Counted from the first letter of the stretch, positions 17,543 to 27,499 are shown. The stretch: 64,000 bases of DNA from CAMYKD01 sp041617155 (GCA_041617155.1 JBFJPL010000009.1:1-64000), one strand, 5' to 3'. Notes: a model not told the origin generated them from the sequence alone. Translations and numbers: made by a program.

Positions 17543-19846
17543 CTAAAACCTGGTTCCAAAACTGAAATTCAACACTTCCTTTTCATCAAAATCCTTGTCG
17601 ACCAAAGCAAAACCTAGGTCAATAAGGACCGGGCCGAAAGGCGAAATCCACGAAAAACCGGCACCGATCGAGATTCTCGGTGACGAGGAATCCTCCACTC
17701 TCACGCCGCTCGGCACGTCGTCCACAGCCCATGCCGAACCCACATCACCAAAGATCCTGCCGCGGATCTGGAACTCCTCGGGTAGACCAAGTGGAAAGCT
17801 CAGTTCCGTTGTACCGGCATAGAAGTGCTTGCCGCCCAAGGCGTCGTCGGTATCTTGGTCACGCGGTCCGACACCCGCAAATCTGAATCCGCGCAAATTG
17901 TCCGGCCCAATGAAGAAGCGGTCCGAAATTCGTGTACTCTGGCGTATGCCGAATATATTGCCTGCTTCGGCCCGGAAACCCAAGGTTATGCTTTCCGTAA
18001 TCGGAATGTAATAGCCACCCCCGACTGTCGTTTTCAGAAAACGAACGTCGCCACCCAAGCCGGCTACCTCGGTAGAGAATCTAATCGAGTAACCTTCGTG
18101 CGGATCGAAGCGCGAGTCGCGGGTATCCAATATGAGCTCCTGACTGACGCTCGATAGGAGGCGTGTACCTTCGTCGTCCTGGACAACCAGCGATGCATCG
18201 CTGTCGACGTTGCTGATCTTCTCCTGCTGCAAGGTATAGCGCCAGACTTGGCGTACGTTCTCGAACAGGTCGTAGCCGGCCCGCAGCGACCCGCCAAGGC
18301 GCTGTTCATCGAAAGAACTTTCGTCCTGATCGGCGGTCAGACGGAAGAGATCGAAGCCGGCGGACAGATTGCGGTCGAGAAAGTAGGGCTCGGTAAAGCT
18401 TAGATTGAGCGCCGAATTCTGCACCGAAAGCGTGAAGTTGAGCCGCAGATCCTGGCCCCGGCCCAAAAGATTGCGCTCCCGCAAGCCCACGTTGCCCAAA
18501 GGGCCGGAGGAGGTCGAGAATCCAGCGCCGAACGACAGATCGCCGGTCGGTTGTTCTTCGACATCCACGGTGATGATCGTCTTGTCCGGTGTAGAACCCG
18601 GATCGTTGGTCACATCCACCTTGCGAAAAAAGCCAAGCTGCTGAATTCGCTGGCGCGATCGGCGCAACCTGGCGCTGTTGAAGGCATCGCCCTCAACCAG
18701 ACGGAACTCGCGTCGTATCACCTTGTCAAGTGTGCGCACGTTACCTTGGATATCGATGCGCTCGACGTAAACTTTCGGACCTTCCTGTATGTCATAGACC
18801 AGGTTGATCTTTAGGGATTCGCGATCACGGTCGGTCCTTGGTCGGACATCGACAAAGGCATAGCCCAGATTGCCCAGCTTTTCGGTCAGGTTCTCAACCG
18901 AGTCCTGTATGGCGGATGCGTCGTACCAGTCGCCTTCCTCTGTTTCGAGTTCGCCTTTCAATGTCTCCGGATCGAGATTTCGCAGCCCTGTGGTCACGTC
19001 GATCGTGCCGAACTTGTAACGCTCGCCTTCCTCCACCGTGAAAGTGACGATGAAGGATGCGCGGTCCGGCGTCAGCTCGGCCACCGCTGACACCACACGG
19101 AAATCCGCATAGCCCTTGCTCAGGTAGAAACGGCGCAGGAGCTCACGGTCGAAGGTCAGGCGGTCCGGATCATAGGTATCGGTGGTCGAGAGAATGCGCC
19201 AGAAGGCTGTTTCGCTGGTTGTGATTTCGTCCCGCAAGGAACCGTCGGAATAGGCCCTGTTGCCGATAAAGTTGATCGACTTGATACCGGTGCTTGGGCC
19301 CTCCTTGATCTCGAAGACCAGGTCCACACGGTTTTGCGGAAGTTGAATTACCTTGGGTTCTACCGTTGCGCCAAATCGACCGGCACGTCGATAGAGTTCG
19401 ACGATTCGCTGCACGTCGTTCTGCACTTTCGTGCGGGTAAAGACCACTCGGGGCCGGAGCTCGACCTCGGCCGACAGGGTATCGTCCTTGATGCGTTTGT
19501 TGCCCTCGAACGCGATGCGGTTGATGATCGGATTCTCAACGACATTGACGATCAGTGCGTCGCCCTGGCGCCGTAAAGTCACGTCGGCGAAGAGACCCGT
19601 GGCGAAGATACTTTTCAACGCCTCATCCATACGCACCGCATCGAACACGTCGCCCGGGTTTAAGTTCAGGTAGGAGCGTACCGTTTCGGGCTCGATGCGC
19701 TGGGTTCCCTCGATCCGAACCTCTGCGATCGTACCACCGAACGTTAGCGACTGCGCCAACACCGTTGCGGAGTGCAGCCATAAGATTCCGCCGGCCAGCA
19801 AAACCGCCAGCACGATCACCCTAAAGCCCTGGTGACTCACGCCCAC
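17543..19846 (-). CDS. bamA: Outer-membrane protein assembly factor BamA
   Basis: BamA is the outer-membrane barrel that inserts other barrel proteins. The 767-residue protein has a signal peptide (cleavage near VLAQS), five POTRA domains (about 35-430, starting IAEVRIEGTQRIEPETV), and a C-terminal 16-strand barrel with the RGF motif in NLRGFRFAGVG and terminal Phe (NFSFGTRF). Two GTG codons two residues apart (19846, 19840) are both plausible starts behind a run of G. It lies 19 bases after rseP. Confidence 0.98.
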   Translation of the reverse strand: MGVSHQGFRVIVLAVLLAGGILWLHSATVLAQSLTFGGTIAEVRIEGTQRIEPETVRSYLNLNPGDVFDAVRMDEALKSIFATGLFADVTLRRQGDALIVNVVENPIINRIAFEGNKRIKDDTLSAEVELRPRVVFTRTKVQNDVQRIVELYRRAGRFGATVEPKVIQLPQNRVDLVFEIKEGPSTGIKSINFIGNRAYSDGSLRDEITTSETAFWRILSTTDTYDPDRLTFDRELLRRFYLSKGYADFRVVSAVAELTPDRASFIVTFTVEEGERYKFGTIDVTTGLRNLDPETLKGELETEEGDWYDASAIQDSVENLTEKLGNLGYAFVDVRPRTDRDRESLKINLVYDIQEGPKVYVERIDIQGNVRTLDKVIRREFRLVEGDAFNSARLRRSRQRIQQLGFFRKVDVTNDPGSTPDKTIITVDVEEQPTGDLSFGAGFSTSSGPLGNVGLRERNLLGRGQDLRLNFTLSVQNSALNLSFTEPYFLDRNLSAGFDLFRLTADQDESSFDEQRLGGSLRAGYDLFENVRQVWRYTLQQEKISNVDSDASLVVQDDEGTRLLSSVSQELILDTRDSRFDPHEGYSIRFSTEVAGLGGDVRFLKTTVGGGYYIPITESITLGFRAEAGNIFGIRQSTRISDRFFIGPDNLRGFRFAGVGPRDQDTDDALGGKHFYAGTTELSFPLGLPEEFQIRGRIFGDVGSAWAVDDVPSGVRVEDSSSPRISIGAGFSWISPFGPVLIDLGFALVDKDFDEKEVLNFSFGTRF

Positions 19847-19865
19847 CCCCCCGGCGGCACTCCGA

Positions 19866-21008
19866 TCAGGTCACAAGATTCTTGATGAACTCGACAACTT
19901 TCAGATGATGAACGACATCGTTCCATGTCGCGAAAACCATCAGCCCGAGAACCAATGCCAAACCGATCCGGAAACCGTACTCCTGGGCCCGTTCGCCCAG
20001 GGGGCGACCGCGTACCGCTTCAATGGCGTAGAACAGCAAGTGCCCGCCGTCGAGCATCGGGATCGGAAACAGGTTGATCAGCCCGAGGTTGATGGAAAGC
20101 AGGGCCATAAACCATACGACGAACACCACCCCCGACGCCGCTACCTGGCCGGACATCTTGGCGATGCGCAGCGGGCCGCCCAGCTCCTTCGCGCTGCGGG
20201 TTCCCGCTATGATCTGGCCGACCGCCTTGAGAATACTGACGGTCAGGGAAACCGTCTCTTTGCTCGCGCTCCAGACCGCGCTCACCGGCCCGTGCTCGAT
20301 AAATTCGACGCCGCTGCGGCTGATGCCAAGGCGTCCTTCGGTCTGTCTGTTGCCGAAATTGTCCTTGGTCTCCACGATGTCCGGTTGGGCCGTCAGAGCA
20401 ACTTCCCGGCCGTCACGCAACACGACGATGGCGGCTTCCTCTCCGAGACCCAGCGATATGCGCCGCTTGATGTCCTCGAAGCTCTGGATATCCCAGCCGT
20501 TGATCTCGATGATTCTATCGTTCGGCTGGAAACCCGCCCGTTCCGCCGGACTGTCTTCCAGAACCGCGCCGACAACAGGCGGGGTGAAGGGCTGGCCGAT
20601 GGCCATGAACAGTCCGGCCAGCAGGACGACGGCAAAGAGGTAGTTGGCGATCGGTCCGCCGGCAACGATCCAGGCACGTTGCCCCAAACTCTTGTAGGGG
20701 AACGCTACAGCGCGCTCTTCCTCGCTCATTTCGCCGATTTCCGTGTCGGGCCGACTGGCGGCATCGGCATCGCCGAACATCTTCACGTAGCCGCCCAGCG
20801 GCAGCAGGCTGATTTTCCAGCGCGTTTGGGCCTTGTCCGTCCAGCCGAAGATTTCGGGGCCGAAACCGATGGAAAAAACCTCAACCCGCACACCATTTCG
20901 GCGAGCGATCAGGTAGTGGCCCATTTCGTGAACGAACACAAGCACCGTGAGAATGACCAGAAACGGCAAGCCAAACCCGAATAGTCCGCTTGGTACCTGT
21001 ACTTCCAT
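19866..21008 (-). CDS. rseP: Site-2 intramembrane metalloprotease RseP
   Basis: RseP cleaves anti-sigma factors and remnant signal peptides within the inner membrane. The 380-residue protein has the zinc motif H27-E-M-G-H31 in the first membrane helix, one central PDZ domain (about 120-200, VGAVLEDSPAERAGFQPNDRIIEING), and the second metal-ligand motif PIPMLDGGHLLFYAIEAVRG near the C-terminus. Only one PDZ is evident, against two in E. coli. It lies between dxr and bamA, as in most proteobacteria. Confidence 0.97.
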   Translation of the reverse strand: MEVQVPSGLFGFGLPFLVILTVLVFVHEMGHYLIARRNGVRVEVFSIGFGPEIFGWTDKAQTRWKISLLPLGGYVKMFGDADAASRPDTEIGEMSEEERAVAFPYKSLGQRAWIVAGGPIANYLFAVVLLAGLFMAIGQPFTPPVVGAVLEDSPAERAGFQPNDRIIEINGWDIQSFEDIKRRISLGLGEEAAIVVLRDGREVALTAQPDIVETKDNFGNRQTEGRLGISRSGVEFIEHGPVSAVWSASKETVSLTVSILKAVGQIIAGTRSAKELGGPLRIAKMSGQVAASGVVFVVWFMALLSINLGLINLFPIPMLDGGHLLFYAIEAVRGRPLGERAQEYGFRIGLALVLGLMVFATWNDVVHHLKVVEFIKNLVT

Positions 21009-21155
21009 ATTCCTCTTTCCCGCGTCCCTGGGCTTTATTAGGGATTTCTTCCAATGCAGCGGTCACTCGGCCACGGCTGGCAAGTAACCGGCATCTAACC
21101 TCAGCATCCCTTTAAATAGGATAAAACCACAGCCGTTGAAAGGTGTTAGCGTTCG

Positions 21156-22355
21156 TCAGGCCGTGCCATTTGTAAGCCGCCGGGCGAGCGCCCTCGCCTC
21201 CTTGTCGATCTGGTGCACGTCATCCAAGCAATCTAGCCGTTCGGTCGGCATGGTTTCGAGGACACGTTCGACGATGCCGGCGATGTTGAGAAAGTTGGTC
21301 CGGCCCTTTAAAAACTCCTCGACCGCTACCTCGTTGGCCGCGTTGAGCACGGTCGGTGCGCCACCGCCGGCCCGCAGCGCCTCGCGCGCAATCCGCAGGG
21401 ACGGAAACCGGACCGGGTCCGGCGCCTCGAAGGTCAACTGGCCTATTGCCCCGAGGTCCAACCGCTCAACCGGCGCGGCCATGCGTTCTGGCCAAGCCAG
21501 GGCATAGGCGATCGGCGTGCGCATGTCCGGCTGGCCCAATTGGGCAAGCACGGAGCCATCGACGTAGCCGACCATCGAATGGATAACCGATTGTGGATGA
21601 ACAAGGATTTCAATTTGGGCCTCGGCCAGGCCGAACAGATGGTGGGCTTCGATCAGCTCCAGTCCCTTGTTCATCATGGTCGCCGAATCGACGGAAATCT
21701 TGGCTCCCATGTCCCAGTTTGGATGGGCCACCGCCTGGGCCGGGGTAACCTCGGCCATGGCTTCCTTGGAAAAGCTGCGGAACGGGCCGCCCGAGGCGGT
21801 CAGAATGATTCGTTCGACCGCTTCCAGCCGTCCCGGTTCGAGCACCTGAAAGATGGCGTTGTGCTCGGAATCGACGGGCAGAAGCGTTGCGCCGTGCCGC
21901 GCGATCTCCGCAACCATGAGCGCGCCGGCACAAACGAGCGTTTCCTTGTTCGCCAGGGCCACGGCCGCGCCGCGGCGGACTGCGGCCAGGGTCGGCGCCA
22001 GACCGGCCGCGCCGACGATCGCGGCCATGACCCAATCGGACGGCCGGGCCGCGGCCTCGATGAGTGCCTCGGCGCCGGCGGCGGCGGTCACACCGGTGCC
22101 CGCGAGCGCCTCCTTGAGTTCGCCGTAGCGGGTCTCGTCGGCGATGACCGCCAGGTTCGGCCGCAGCCGACGAGCCTGTTTGACCAATTCGCCAACGCTG
22201 CTGTTGGCCGTCAGAGCCTCGATTTCGAAAGCCTCGGGCTGCCGCTCGATGAGATCGATGGTGCTGCAGCCGACCGATCCGGTGGAGCCGAGAATTGTTA
22301 TTCGCCGCGGTACCGCCGCCGGTTCGGGCCGAGCTGTCTGAATTGCCACGGTCAC
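21156..22355 (-). CDS. dxr: 1-deoxy-D-xylulose 5-phosphate reductoisomerase (Dxr)
   Basis: Dxr makes methylerythritol phosphate, committing carbon to isoprenoids and so to undecaprenyl phosphate and quinones. The 399-residue protein has the NADPH-binding ITILGSTGSVGCSTIDLIE, ALANKETLVCAGALM, metal-site PVDSEHNAIFQ, and PNWDMGAKISVDSATMMNKGLE. The GTG start overlaps the cdsA stop by four bases. A 147-base gap with no gene separates it from rseP. Confidence 0.98.
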   Translation of the reverse strand: MTVAIQTARPEPAAVPRRITILGSTGSVGCSTIDLIERQPEAFEIEALTANSSVGELVKQARRLRPNLAVIADETRYGELKEALAGTGVTAAAGAEALIEAAARPSDWVMAAIVGAAGLAPTLAAVRRGAAVALANKETLVCAGALMVAEIARHGATLLPVDSEHNAIFQVLEPGRLEAVERIILTASGGPFRSFSKEAMAEVTPAQAVAHPNWDMGAKISVDSATMMNKGLELIEAHHLFGLAEAQIEILVHPQSVIHSMVGYVDGSVLAQLGQPDMRTPIAYALAWPERMAAPVERLDLGAIGQLTFEAPDPVRFPSLRIAREALRAGGGAPTVLNAANEVAVEEFLKGRTNFLNIAGIVERVLETMPTERLDCLDDVHQIDKEARALARRLTNGTA

Positions 22356-23143
22356 AAGGAAACCCCCCTCATAGATATCAGTGCCGCAACCGTCAGGCCG
22401 GCGGCCAGAACGCCATCCATACGATCCAGCATCCCGCCATGACCGGGGATCAGATTACTGGAGTCTTTGGCGCCAAAGTAGCGCTTTACGCTCGACTCGA
22501 AGAGATCGCCGGCCTGTGAGACGACCGCCAGGATCGCGCTGGCCAGGGCCAATTTCAACGTGCCGAATCCGTCCAAGAGATGACCCGCTATGGCGCCGAT
22601 CACCGCTGCGGAGAGTACACCCCCGGCCAAACCGGCCCAAGTCTTGTTCGGACTGATTTTCGGCGCCAGCTTGGCGCCGCCGATTGCACGACCCGCGGCA
22701 TAGGCGCCGGTATCGGTCGCCCAAACCACAAAAACAAGCCAGAACAAAATGCCCCTCCCCTGCTCGTGATACTCGCGCAACCAGACCAGCCCGAGGCACG
22801 GCAGGGACGCATAGACGATGCCCAGGGCATACCACAGATGTTGCCGGTTCTGCGCCCGGCTGCCCAGCACCGCCACCGCCATGGCGCCCGCCGCGACGGC
22901 CCAGCCGGCAATGGCATATTCGCGCAACATGGCCATCGTCATGGCTGCGGTGACCGTCGCGATCACCAGGTAGCCACGCCTGTTCAGCTGGCCGCCGCCG
23001 CAGAGTCGGGACCATTCCCAGGCCATGATTCCGGCAATCACCGTCATCAAGATATCGAAATAGGGTGGCCCGAAGTAAATGCTGACAAGCGCCAGCGGGC
23101 CCAGCACAAGTGCCGAGCCGAACCGCAGTGCCAGGTTGCCCAT
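22352..23143 (-). CDS. cdsA: Phosphatidate cytidylyltransferase (CdsA)
   Basis: CdsA makes CDP-diacylglycerol, precursor of all phospholipids, in the inner membrane. The 263-residue protein has six to eight membrane helices and the family signature (FGAKDSSNLIPGHGGMLDRMDG) near the C-terminus. The ATG at 23143 follows the uppS stop by one base (TAAGATG) with an AGG site upstream; a longer frame reaching into uppS is rejected. Confidence 0.96.
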   Translation of the reverse strand: MGNLALRFGSALVLGPLALVSIYFGPPYFDILMTVIAGIMAWEWSRLCGGGQLNRRGYLVIATVTAAMTMAMLREYAIAGWAVAAGAMAVAVLGSRAQNRQHLWYALGIVYASLPCLGLVWLREYHEQGRGILFWLVFVVWATDTGAYAAGRAIGGAKLAPKISPNKTWAGLAGGVLSAAVIGAIAGHLLDGFGTLKLALASAILAVVSQAGDLFESSVKRYFGAKDSSNLIPGHGGMLDRMDGVLAAGLTVAALISMRGVSL

Positions 23144-23144
23144 C

Positions 23145-23882
23145 TTACCTGGAGCCAACTGCCGCACCGTAGCGCCGATCGCGTCGTTGGAACTCGCAGA
23201 TCGCATGAGCGAAGTCTTCCTTGGAGAAATCCGGCCACAGCTTGTCTACGAACACCAGCTCGCTGTAAGCCGACTGCCAGAGCAGGAAATTGCTGATCCG
23301 CTGCTCGCCGCTGGTGCGGATCACAAGATCGGGGTCCGGAATTTCGGCCGTCGCCAGGCGGTCCGAGAAACATGTCTCGTCAATGGCCGCCGGATCGAGC
23401 CGACCATCGGCAGCCGCCTCGGCCAGCTGGCGCGCGGCCGTCAGAATTTCCTGACGACCGCCATAACTGATCGCCACCGTGAGGTTGAGCCGGCGATTGG
23501 CGGCAGTCAACTGCTCGGCCTCGACGATGAGCTCGACGATGTCGCGGGGCAGCTTGTTTCGCTCACCGATGACGCGCAGCCGAATGCCGTTCTTATGCAG
23601 CTTGGCGATGTCGCTCTGCAGGTATCGGCGCATCAAGCCCATCAGGTCATCGATCTCGGTCGCCGGACGCTTCCAATTCTCGGATGAGAAGCCATAAAGC
23701 GTGAGATATTCGACGCCCAGTTCCACGGCGCAATTTAAGGCGCGGCGCACCGCTTCGGCCCCACGTCTGTGGCCGGCGGTGCGCGGCAAGCCCCGCGCCT
23801 TGGCCCAGCGCCCATTGCCGTCCATGATAATGGCGACATGGACCGGCGGCGGCGGCGACATTGATTGCTGCAGTGCCTCCAT
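23145..23882 (-). CDS. uppS: Undecaprenyl pyrophosphate synthase (UppS)
   Basis: UppS adds eight isopentenyl units to farnesyl pyrophosphate, making the lipid carrier for peptidoglycan and polysaccharide synthesis. The 245-residue cis-prenyltransferase has the catalytic VAIIMDGNGRWAKARG, TLYGFSSENWKRP and the late RTSGEQRISNFLLWQSAYSEL. It starts four bases after frr and its stop abuts cdsA. Confidence 0.98.
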   Translation of the reverse strand: MEALQQSMSPPPPVHVAIIMDGNGRWAKARGLPRTAGHRRGAEAVRRALNCAVELGVEYLTLYGFSSENWKRPATEIDDLMGLMRRYLQSDIAKLHKNGIRLRVIGERNKLPRDIVELIVEAEQLTAANRRLNLTVAISYGGRQEILTAARQLAEAAADGRLDPAAIDETCFSDRLATAEIPDPDLVIRTSGEQRISNFLLWQSAYSELVFVDKLWPDFSKEDFAHAICEFQRRDRRYGAAVGSR

Positions 23883-23886
23883 CGGC

Positions 23887-24444
23887 CTAGACCTGCATGA
23901 TTTCGGACTCTTTGTGGGACAGTGTCTCGTCGATTAGCTTGATGTGGGCGTCGGTCAAATCCTGGACTTCATCGGCCCAGAGGTGGTGCTCGTCCTCGGA
24001 GATCTCGCCGTCCTTTTCCAACCGCTTGAGCGTCTCCATGCCGTCGCGCCGCACATTACGCACGGCAACTCGGGCCTGCTCGGCGTATTTTCCCGCGATC
24101 TTGGTCAACTCCACCCGGCGTTCCTCCGAGAGCGGGGGGATCGGCACGCGGATCAGCTGTCCGTCGGTCGCCGGATTGAGTCCCAAGCCGGAGTCGCGGA
24201 TCGCCTTCTCGGCCGCCTGAACCTGGGAACGATCCCAGATCTGCACGGTGATCATGCGCGGTTCGGGCACAGCGATGGTGCCGACCTGATTGAGTGGCAT
24301 CGTCGCGCCATAGGCTTCGACGGTGATCGGCTCCAGCAAACTGACCGATGCCCGACCGGTGCGCAGTCCGGCAAACTCCCTGCGCAGGGCTTCGATCGCG
24401 CCGTCCATGCGCCGTTTCAGATCCTTTACGTCTGGTTCCGCCAC
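23887..24444 (-). CDS. frr: Ribosome recycling factor (Frr)
   Basis: RRF splits terminated ribosomes together with EF-G. The 185-residue protein shows the standard two-domain sequence: helix one MDGAIEALRREFAGLRTGRAS, beta domain with YGATMPLNQVGTIAVPEPRMI, and the C-terminal helices. The start is GTG (VAEPDVKD). It begins three bases after the pyrH stop, consistent with one transcript for pyrH, frr and uppS. Confidence 0.98.
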   Translation of the reverse strand: MAEPDVKDLKRRMDGAIEALRREFAGLRTGRASVSLLEPITVEAYGATMPLNQVGTIAVPEPRMITVQIWDRSQVQAAEKAIRDSGLGLNPATDGQLIRVPIPPLSEERRVELTKIAGKYAEQARVAVRNVRRDGMETLKRLEKDGEISEDEHHLWADEVQDLTDAHIKLIDETLSHKESEIMQV

Positions 24445-24447
24445 GGT

Positions 24448-25173
24448 TCAGTCCTCGTCGTTGATGATCGTATGCCTGCCTGTGCCGCAAAGCACTCGAG
24501 CGAAGGCACCAGGCTCATAGATCGAGAATACCAGAATAGGTATCCGATTTTCACGGGCCAGCGAAATGGCGGCGTGGTCCATCACGCCGAGATCCTCCGA
24601 CAATACCTGACGGTAGGTTAGCCGTTCGTACCGCTTTGCCTTGGGCACCTTGACCGGATCGGCATTGTAGACGCCGTCGACCTTGGTGCCCTTAAACAGG
24701 GCGCCACAACCCATTTCCGAAGCGCGCAAGGCGGCAGCGGTGTCAGTGGTAAAAAAGGGGTTGCCGGTCCCCGCGCCGAAGATCACCACCCGCCGCTTTT
24801 CCATGTGACGCACGGCGCGCCGGCGAATATAGGGCTCGGCCACGGTCGCCATGGGGATCGCCGACTGGACACGCGTGGGCACGTCTTGCTTCTCGAGCGC
24901 GTTCTGCATGGCAAGCGCGTTTATCACGGTCGCCAGCATGCCCATGTAGTCGGCGGTCGCTCGCTCCATGCCGGTTGCAGCGCCGGACAGGCCTCGGAAT
25001 ATGTTGCCGCCGCCGACCACGACACAGACTTCGACCCCCAGGTTGTGGACATCGCGGATATCGGCGGCGATGCGCTCGACGATGACGGGGTCGAGGCCGT
25101 ACTCCTGATCACCCATCAGGGCTTCACCGGAGATTTTCAGCAGCACCCGCTGGTATTGCGGCACGTCATCCAT
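24448..25173 (-). CDS. pyrH: UMP kinase (PyrH)
   Basis: PyrH phosphorylates UMP to UDP for nucleotide, cell wall and lipid A precursor synthesis. The 241-residue amino-acid-kinase-fold protein starts MDDVPQYQRVLLKISGEALMG; the ATG at 25173 gives family length, and an upstream in-frame extension has no family similarity. Key motifs are VVVGGGNIFRGLSG and the nucleotide site FGAGTGNPFFTTDTAAALRA. About 165 bases separate it from tsf, so an internal promoter is possible. Confidence 0.97.
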   Translation of the reverse strand: MDDVPQYQRVLLKISGEALMGDQEYGLDPVIVERIAADIRDVHNLGVEVCVVVGGGNIFRGLSGAATGMERATADYMGMLATVINALAMQNALEKQDVPTRVQSAIPMATVAEPYIRRRAVRHMEKRRVVIFGAGTGNPFFTTDTAAALRASEMGCGALFKGTKVDGVYNADPVKVPKAKRYERLTYRQVLSEDLGVMDHAAISLARENRIPILVFSIYEPGAFARVLCGTGRHTIINDED

Positions 25174-25338
25174 GGAACCGGTGGATCGAGCCTCCCTGGG
25201 CCTGCCCGCGTGGAGTTGCAAAGCCTTGGCGGGTTCGCTTGAAAAGCATACCACCGCCCGACTCGAGCGGGCATCGGGGCGGCTGCATCATACACAAATA
25301 AGAGACGCCGTCGCCCCTGAAAGAAACCGCAAGCACCG

Positions 25339-26277
25339 TCAAGACTGGCCGAGCTGTGCAGCCACTTCGGCGGCGAAGTCACCGCCGCCTTCCGGCCCGC
25401 GATCCACACCTTCGCCCAAGAGAAAACGCTGGAAGCCGACCACGGACACGGCGCCACCCAAATCCTTGCCGGCTTGCTCGAGAACCTTGCGGATCTTGGT
25501 TTCGCCATCGATCACGAATGTCTGCTCCAACAGGCAAACCTCCTCGTAGTACTTGCGCAGGCGACCCTCGACCATCTTCTCGATGATTTCCTCGGGTTTG
25601 CCGGACGCCCGCGCCTGCTCGGCGAGAACGTTGCGTTCCCGCTCCAGAGCGGAACTGTCCACATCGCCACTGTCGACAGCCTGCGGCGCCGCGGCGGCGA
25701 TATGCATCGCAAACTGTTTGCCGAGTGTGGTCAGCGCGCCAGGGTCAGCGCTTGATTTGAGACCAACGAGGACGCCGATCTTGCCGAGGCCTGGCGCCAC
25801 CTGGCTATGCATGTAGGCGCCCACGACGCCTTCCTCGACGGAAATAGCGGCGGTCCGGCGCAGGTTGAGATTCTCGCCGATCACCGAGATCAGTTGCGTC
25901 AGCTCTTCCTCGACCGTCCGGCCGGTGCCGGGATAAGCCATCACCTTCAAGGCTTCCAAGTCGCCGCCGGCCTGGAGCGCCAGCTTGGCCGTCTCGCTGA
26001 CATAGGACTGGAACCTGTCGTTCCGGGCCACGAAGTCGGTCTCCGAGTTGACTTCCACCAACGCCCCTTTGATACCCTCGGCCGCCACGCCGATCAGGCC
26101 CTCTGAGGCCACGCGGCCCGCCTTCTTGGCAGCAGCGGCCAGCCCCTTCTTGCGGAGCCAGTCGACCGCACCGTCCAGGTCGCCGCTGGTTTCGATCAGC
26201 GCCTTTTTGCAGTCCATCATGCCGGCGCCCGTCGTCTCGCGCAGTTCCTTGACCAGCGCGGCCGTGATCTCGGCCAT
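25339..26277 (-). CDS. tsf: Translation elongation factor Ts (Tsf)
   Basis: EF-Ts exchanges GDP for GTP on EF-Tu. The 312-residue protein has the N-terminal UBA-like domain (ALVKELRETTGAGMMDCKKALIET), the GVVGAYMH segment, the core subdomains with NSETDFVARND, and the C-terminal module. Length is slightly above E. coli, as is common in alphaproteobacteria. It follows rpsB by 92 bases, the conserved rpsB-tsf pair. Confidence 0.98.
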   Translation of the reverse strand: MAEITAALVKELRETTGAGMMDCKKALIETSGDLDGAVDWLRKKGLAAAAKKAGRVASEGLIGVAAEGIKGALVEVNSETDFVARNDRFQSYVSETAKLALQAGGDLEALKVMAYPGTGRTVEEELTQLISVIGENLNLRRTAAISVEEGVVGAYMHSQVAPGLGKIGVLVGLKSSADPGALTTLGKQFAMHIAAAAPQAVDSGDVDSSALERERNVLAEQARASGKPEEIIEKMVEGRLRKYYEEVCLLEQTFVIDGETKIRKVLEQAGKDLGGAVSVVGFQRFLLGEGVDRGPEGGGDFAAEVAAQLGQS

Positions 26278-26369
26278 GTTTCACCTTTATCCTAGAATGT
26301 GGTCACAATTTATTGGAAAATTGGCAAAAGGCGGGCGCTTCTACCCGCACCCCGCGCTCGGCTCACAGC

Positions 26370-27374
26370 TCAGGCTGTCGCCGCGGCCGCGTCCTCTTTC
26401 TTGACGTCGCCTGCCTCTTCCAACTTGGTTTCTTCGCGGCTTTCCGTTGCTGCTTTGGGCTTGGGCTCGGGTTCCGCCGCGGCGGCCTCGGTTGGCGCAG
26501 GGGTTTCCTCGGCGAGGGCGGGCTGTTCAGCCGCTTTTTCAGGCTCACTGCTCGATGCTTCGGCATCAGCCGGCGGCGCCGCTTCGGCCTCGGCACTTGC
26601 CGCCTCGGCTTCGGCGGGCGCTTCCTCAGGCAAAGGCTCGACCGGCGTTTCCGCAGATTCGCCGATATCGGCGCCGCGCGCGGCCACCTCCGCCTGGATG
26701 CCGTCGAGCACCGCATCGCTCATGAGGTCGCAGTACAAGGCGATGGCGCGGATCGCGTCGTCGTTGCCCGGGATCGGATGGGTCACGCCGGCCGGGCTGG
26801 AGTTGGAATCGAGCACGGCCACAACCGGAATGCCGAGGTTGCCGGCCTCGGCCACCGCGATGTGCTCCTTGTTCGTGTCGACGACGAACAGCACGTCCGG
26901 CAGCCCGCCCATATCTTTGATGCCACCAAGGGCCCGCTCGAGCTTGTCTCGCTCTCGGGTCAGGTTCAGCAGTTCCTTCTTGGTCAGGCCGATATTCTCG
27001 TCTGCCAGGTTCTCGTCGACCTCGCGTAGGCGCTTGATCGAGTAGGAGATCGTCTTCCAATTGGTCAGCATGCCGCCGAGCCATCGGTGGTTCACGTAGT
27101 ACTGCCCGCATTTTTTCGCCGCCTCGGCGATCTTCTCGCTGGCCTGGCGTTTGGTGCCGACGAACAGCACGCGGCCGCCGCCGGCCACCGACTCGCGGAC
27201 GAAATTTAGTGCCTGGTGTAGCAGCGGCACCGTCTGCTCCAGATCGATGATATGGATGCCGTTGCGCTCGCCGAAGATGTATGGCGACATCTTCGGATTC
27301 CAGCGGCGTGTGGTGTGTCCAAAATGAACGCCAGCTTCCAGTAGCTGGCGCATGGAATAGCTTGGCAGCGCCAT
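26370..27374 (-). CDS. rpsB: 30S ribosomal protein S2 with long acidic C-terminal tail
   Basis: S2 binds at the head-body junction of the 30S subunit and helps recruit S1. The 334-residue protein has the full S2 domain in about the first 240 residues (LLEAGVHFGHTTRRWNPKMSPYIFGERNG, VDTNKEHIAVAEAGNLGIPVVAVLDSN), followed by about 95 residues made almost only of Ala, Glu, Pro, Ser and Lys. The ATG at 27374 has AGAGGAAG upstream; an earlier in-frame start is rejected. The tail has no recognisable fold and looks disordered. Confidence 0.98.
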   Translation of the reverse strand: MALPSYSMRQLLEAGVHFGHTTRRWNPKMSPYIFGERNGIHIIDLEQTVPLLHQALNFVRESVAGGGRVLFVGTKRQASEKIAEAAKKCGQYYVNHRWLGGMLTNWKTISYSIKRLREVDENLADENIGLTKKELLNLTRERDKLERALGGIKDMGGLPDVLFVVDTNKEHIAVAEAGNLGIPVVAVLDSNSSPAGVTHPIPGNDDAIRAIALYCDLMSDAVLDGIQAEVAARGADIGESAETPVEPLPEEAPAEAEAASAEAEAAPPADAEASSSEPEKAAEQPALAEETPAPTEAAAAEPEPKPKAATESREETKLEEAGDVKKEDAAAATA

Positions 27375-27499
27375 GTCTTCCTCTTTTCCGGTTCGGCCTC
27401 CGCGGGCGAAACATCCGGCCAAGCCGGACACCGGAGCGGCCAACGGGGATGTCTCCCCCGAAAGCCGCGCGGCCCGCGTGCGGGTTTTAAGCGTGCCGC

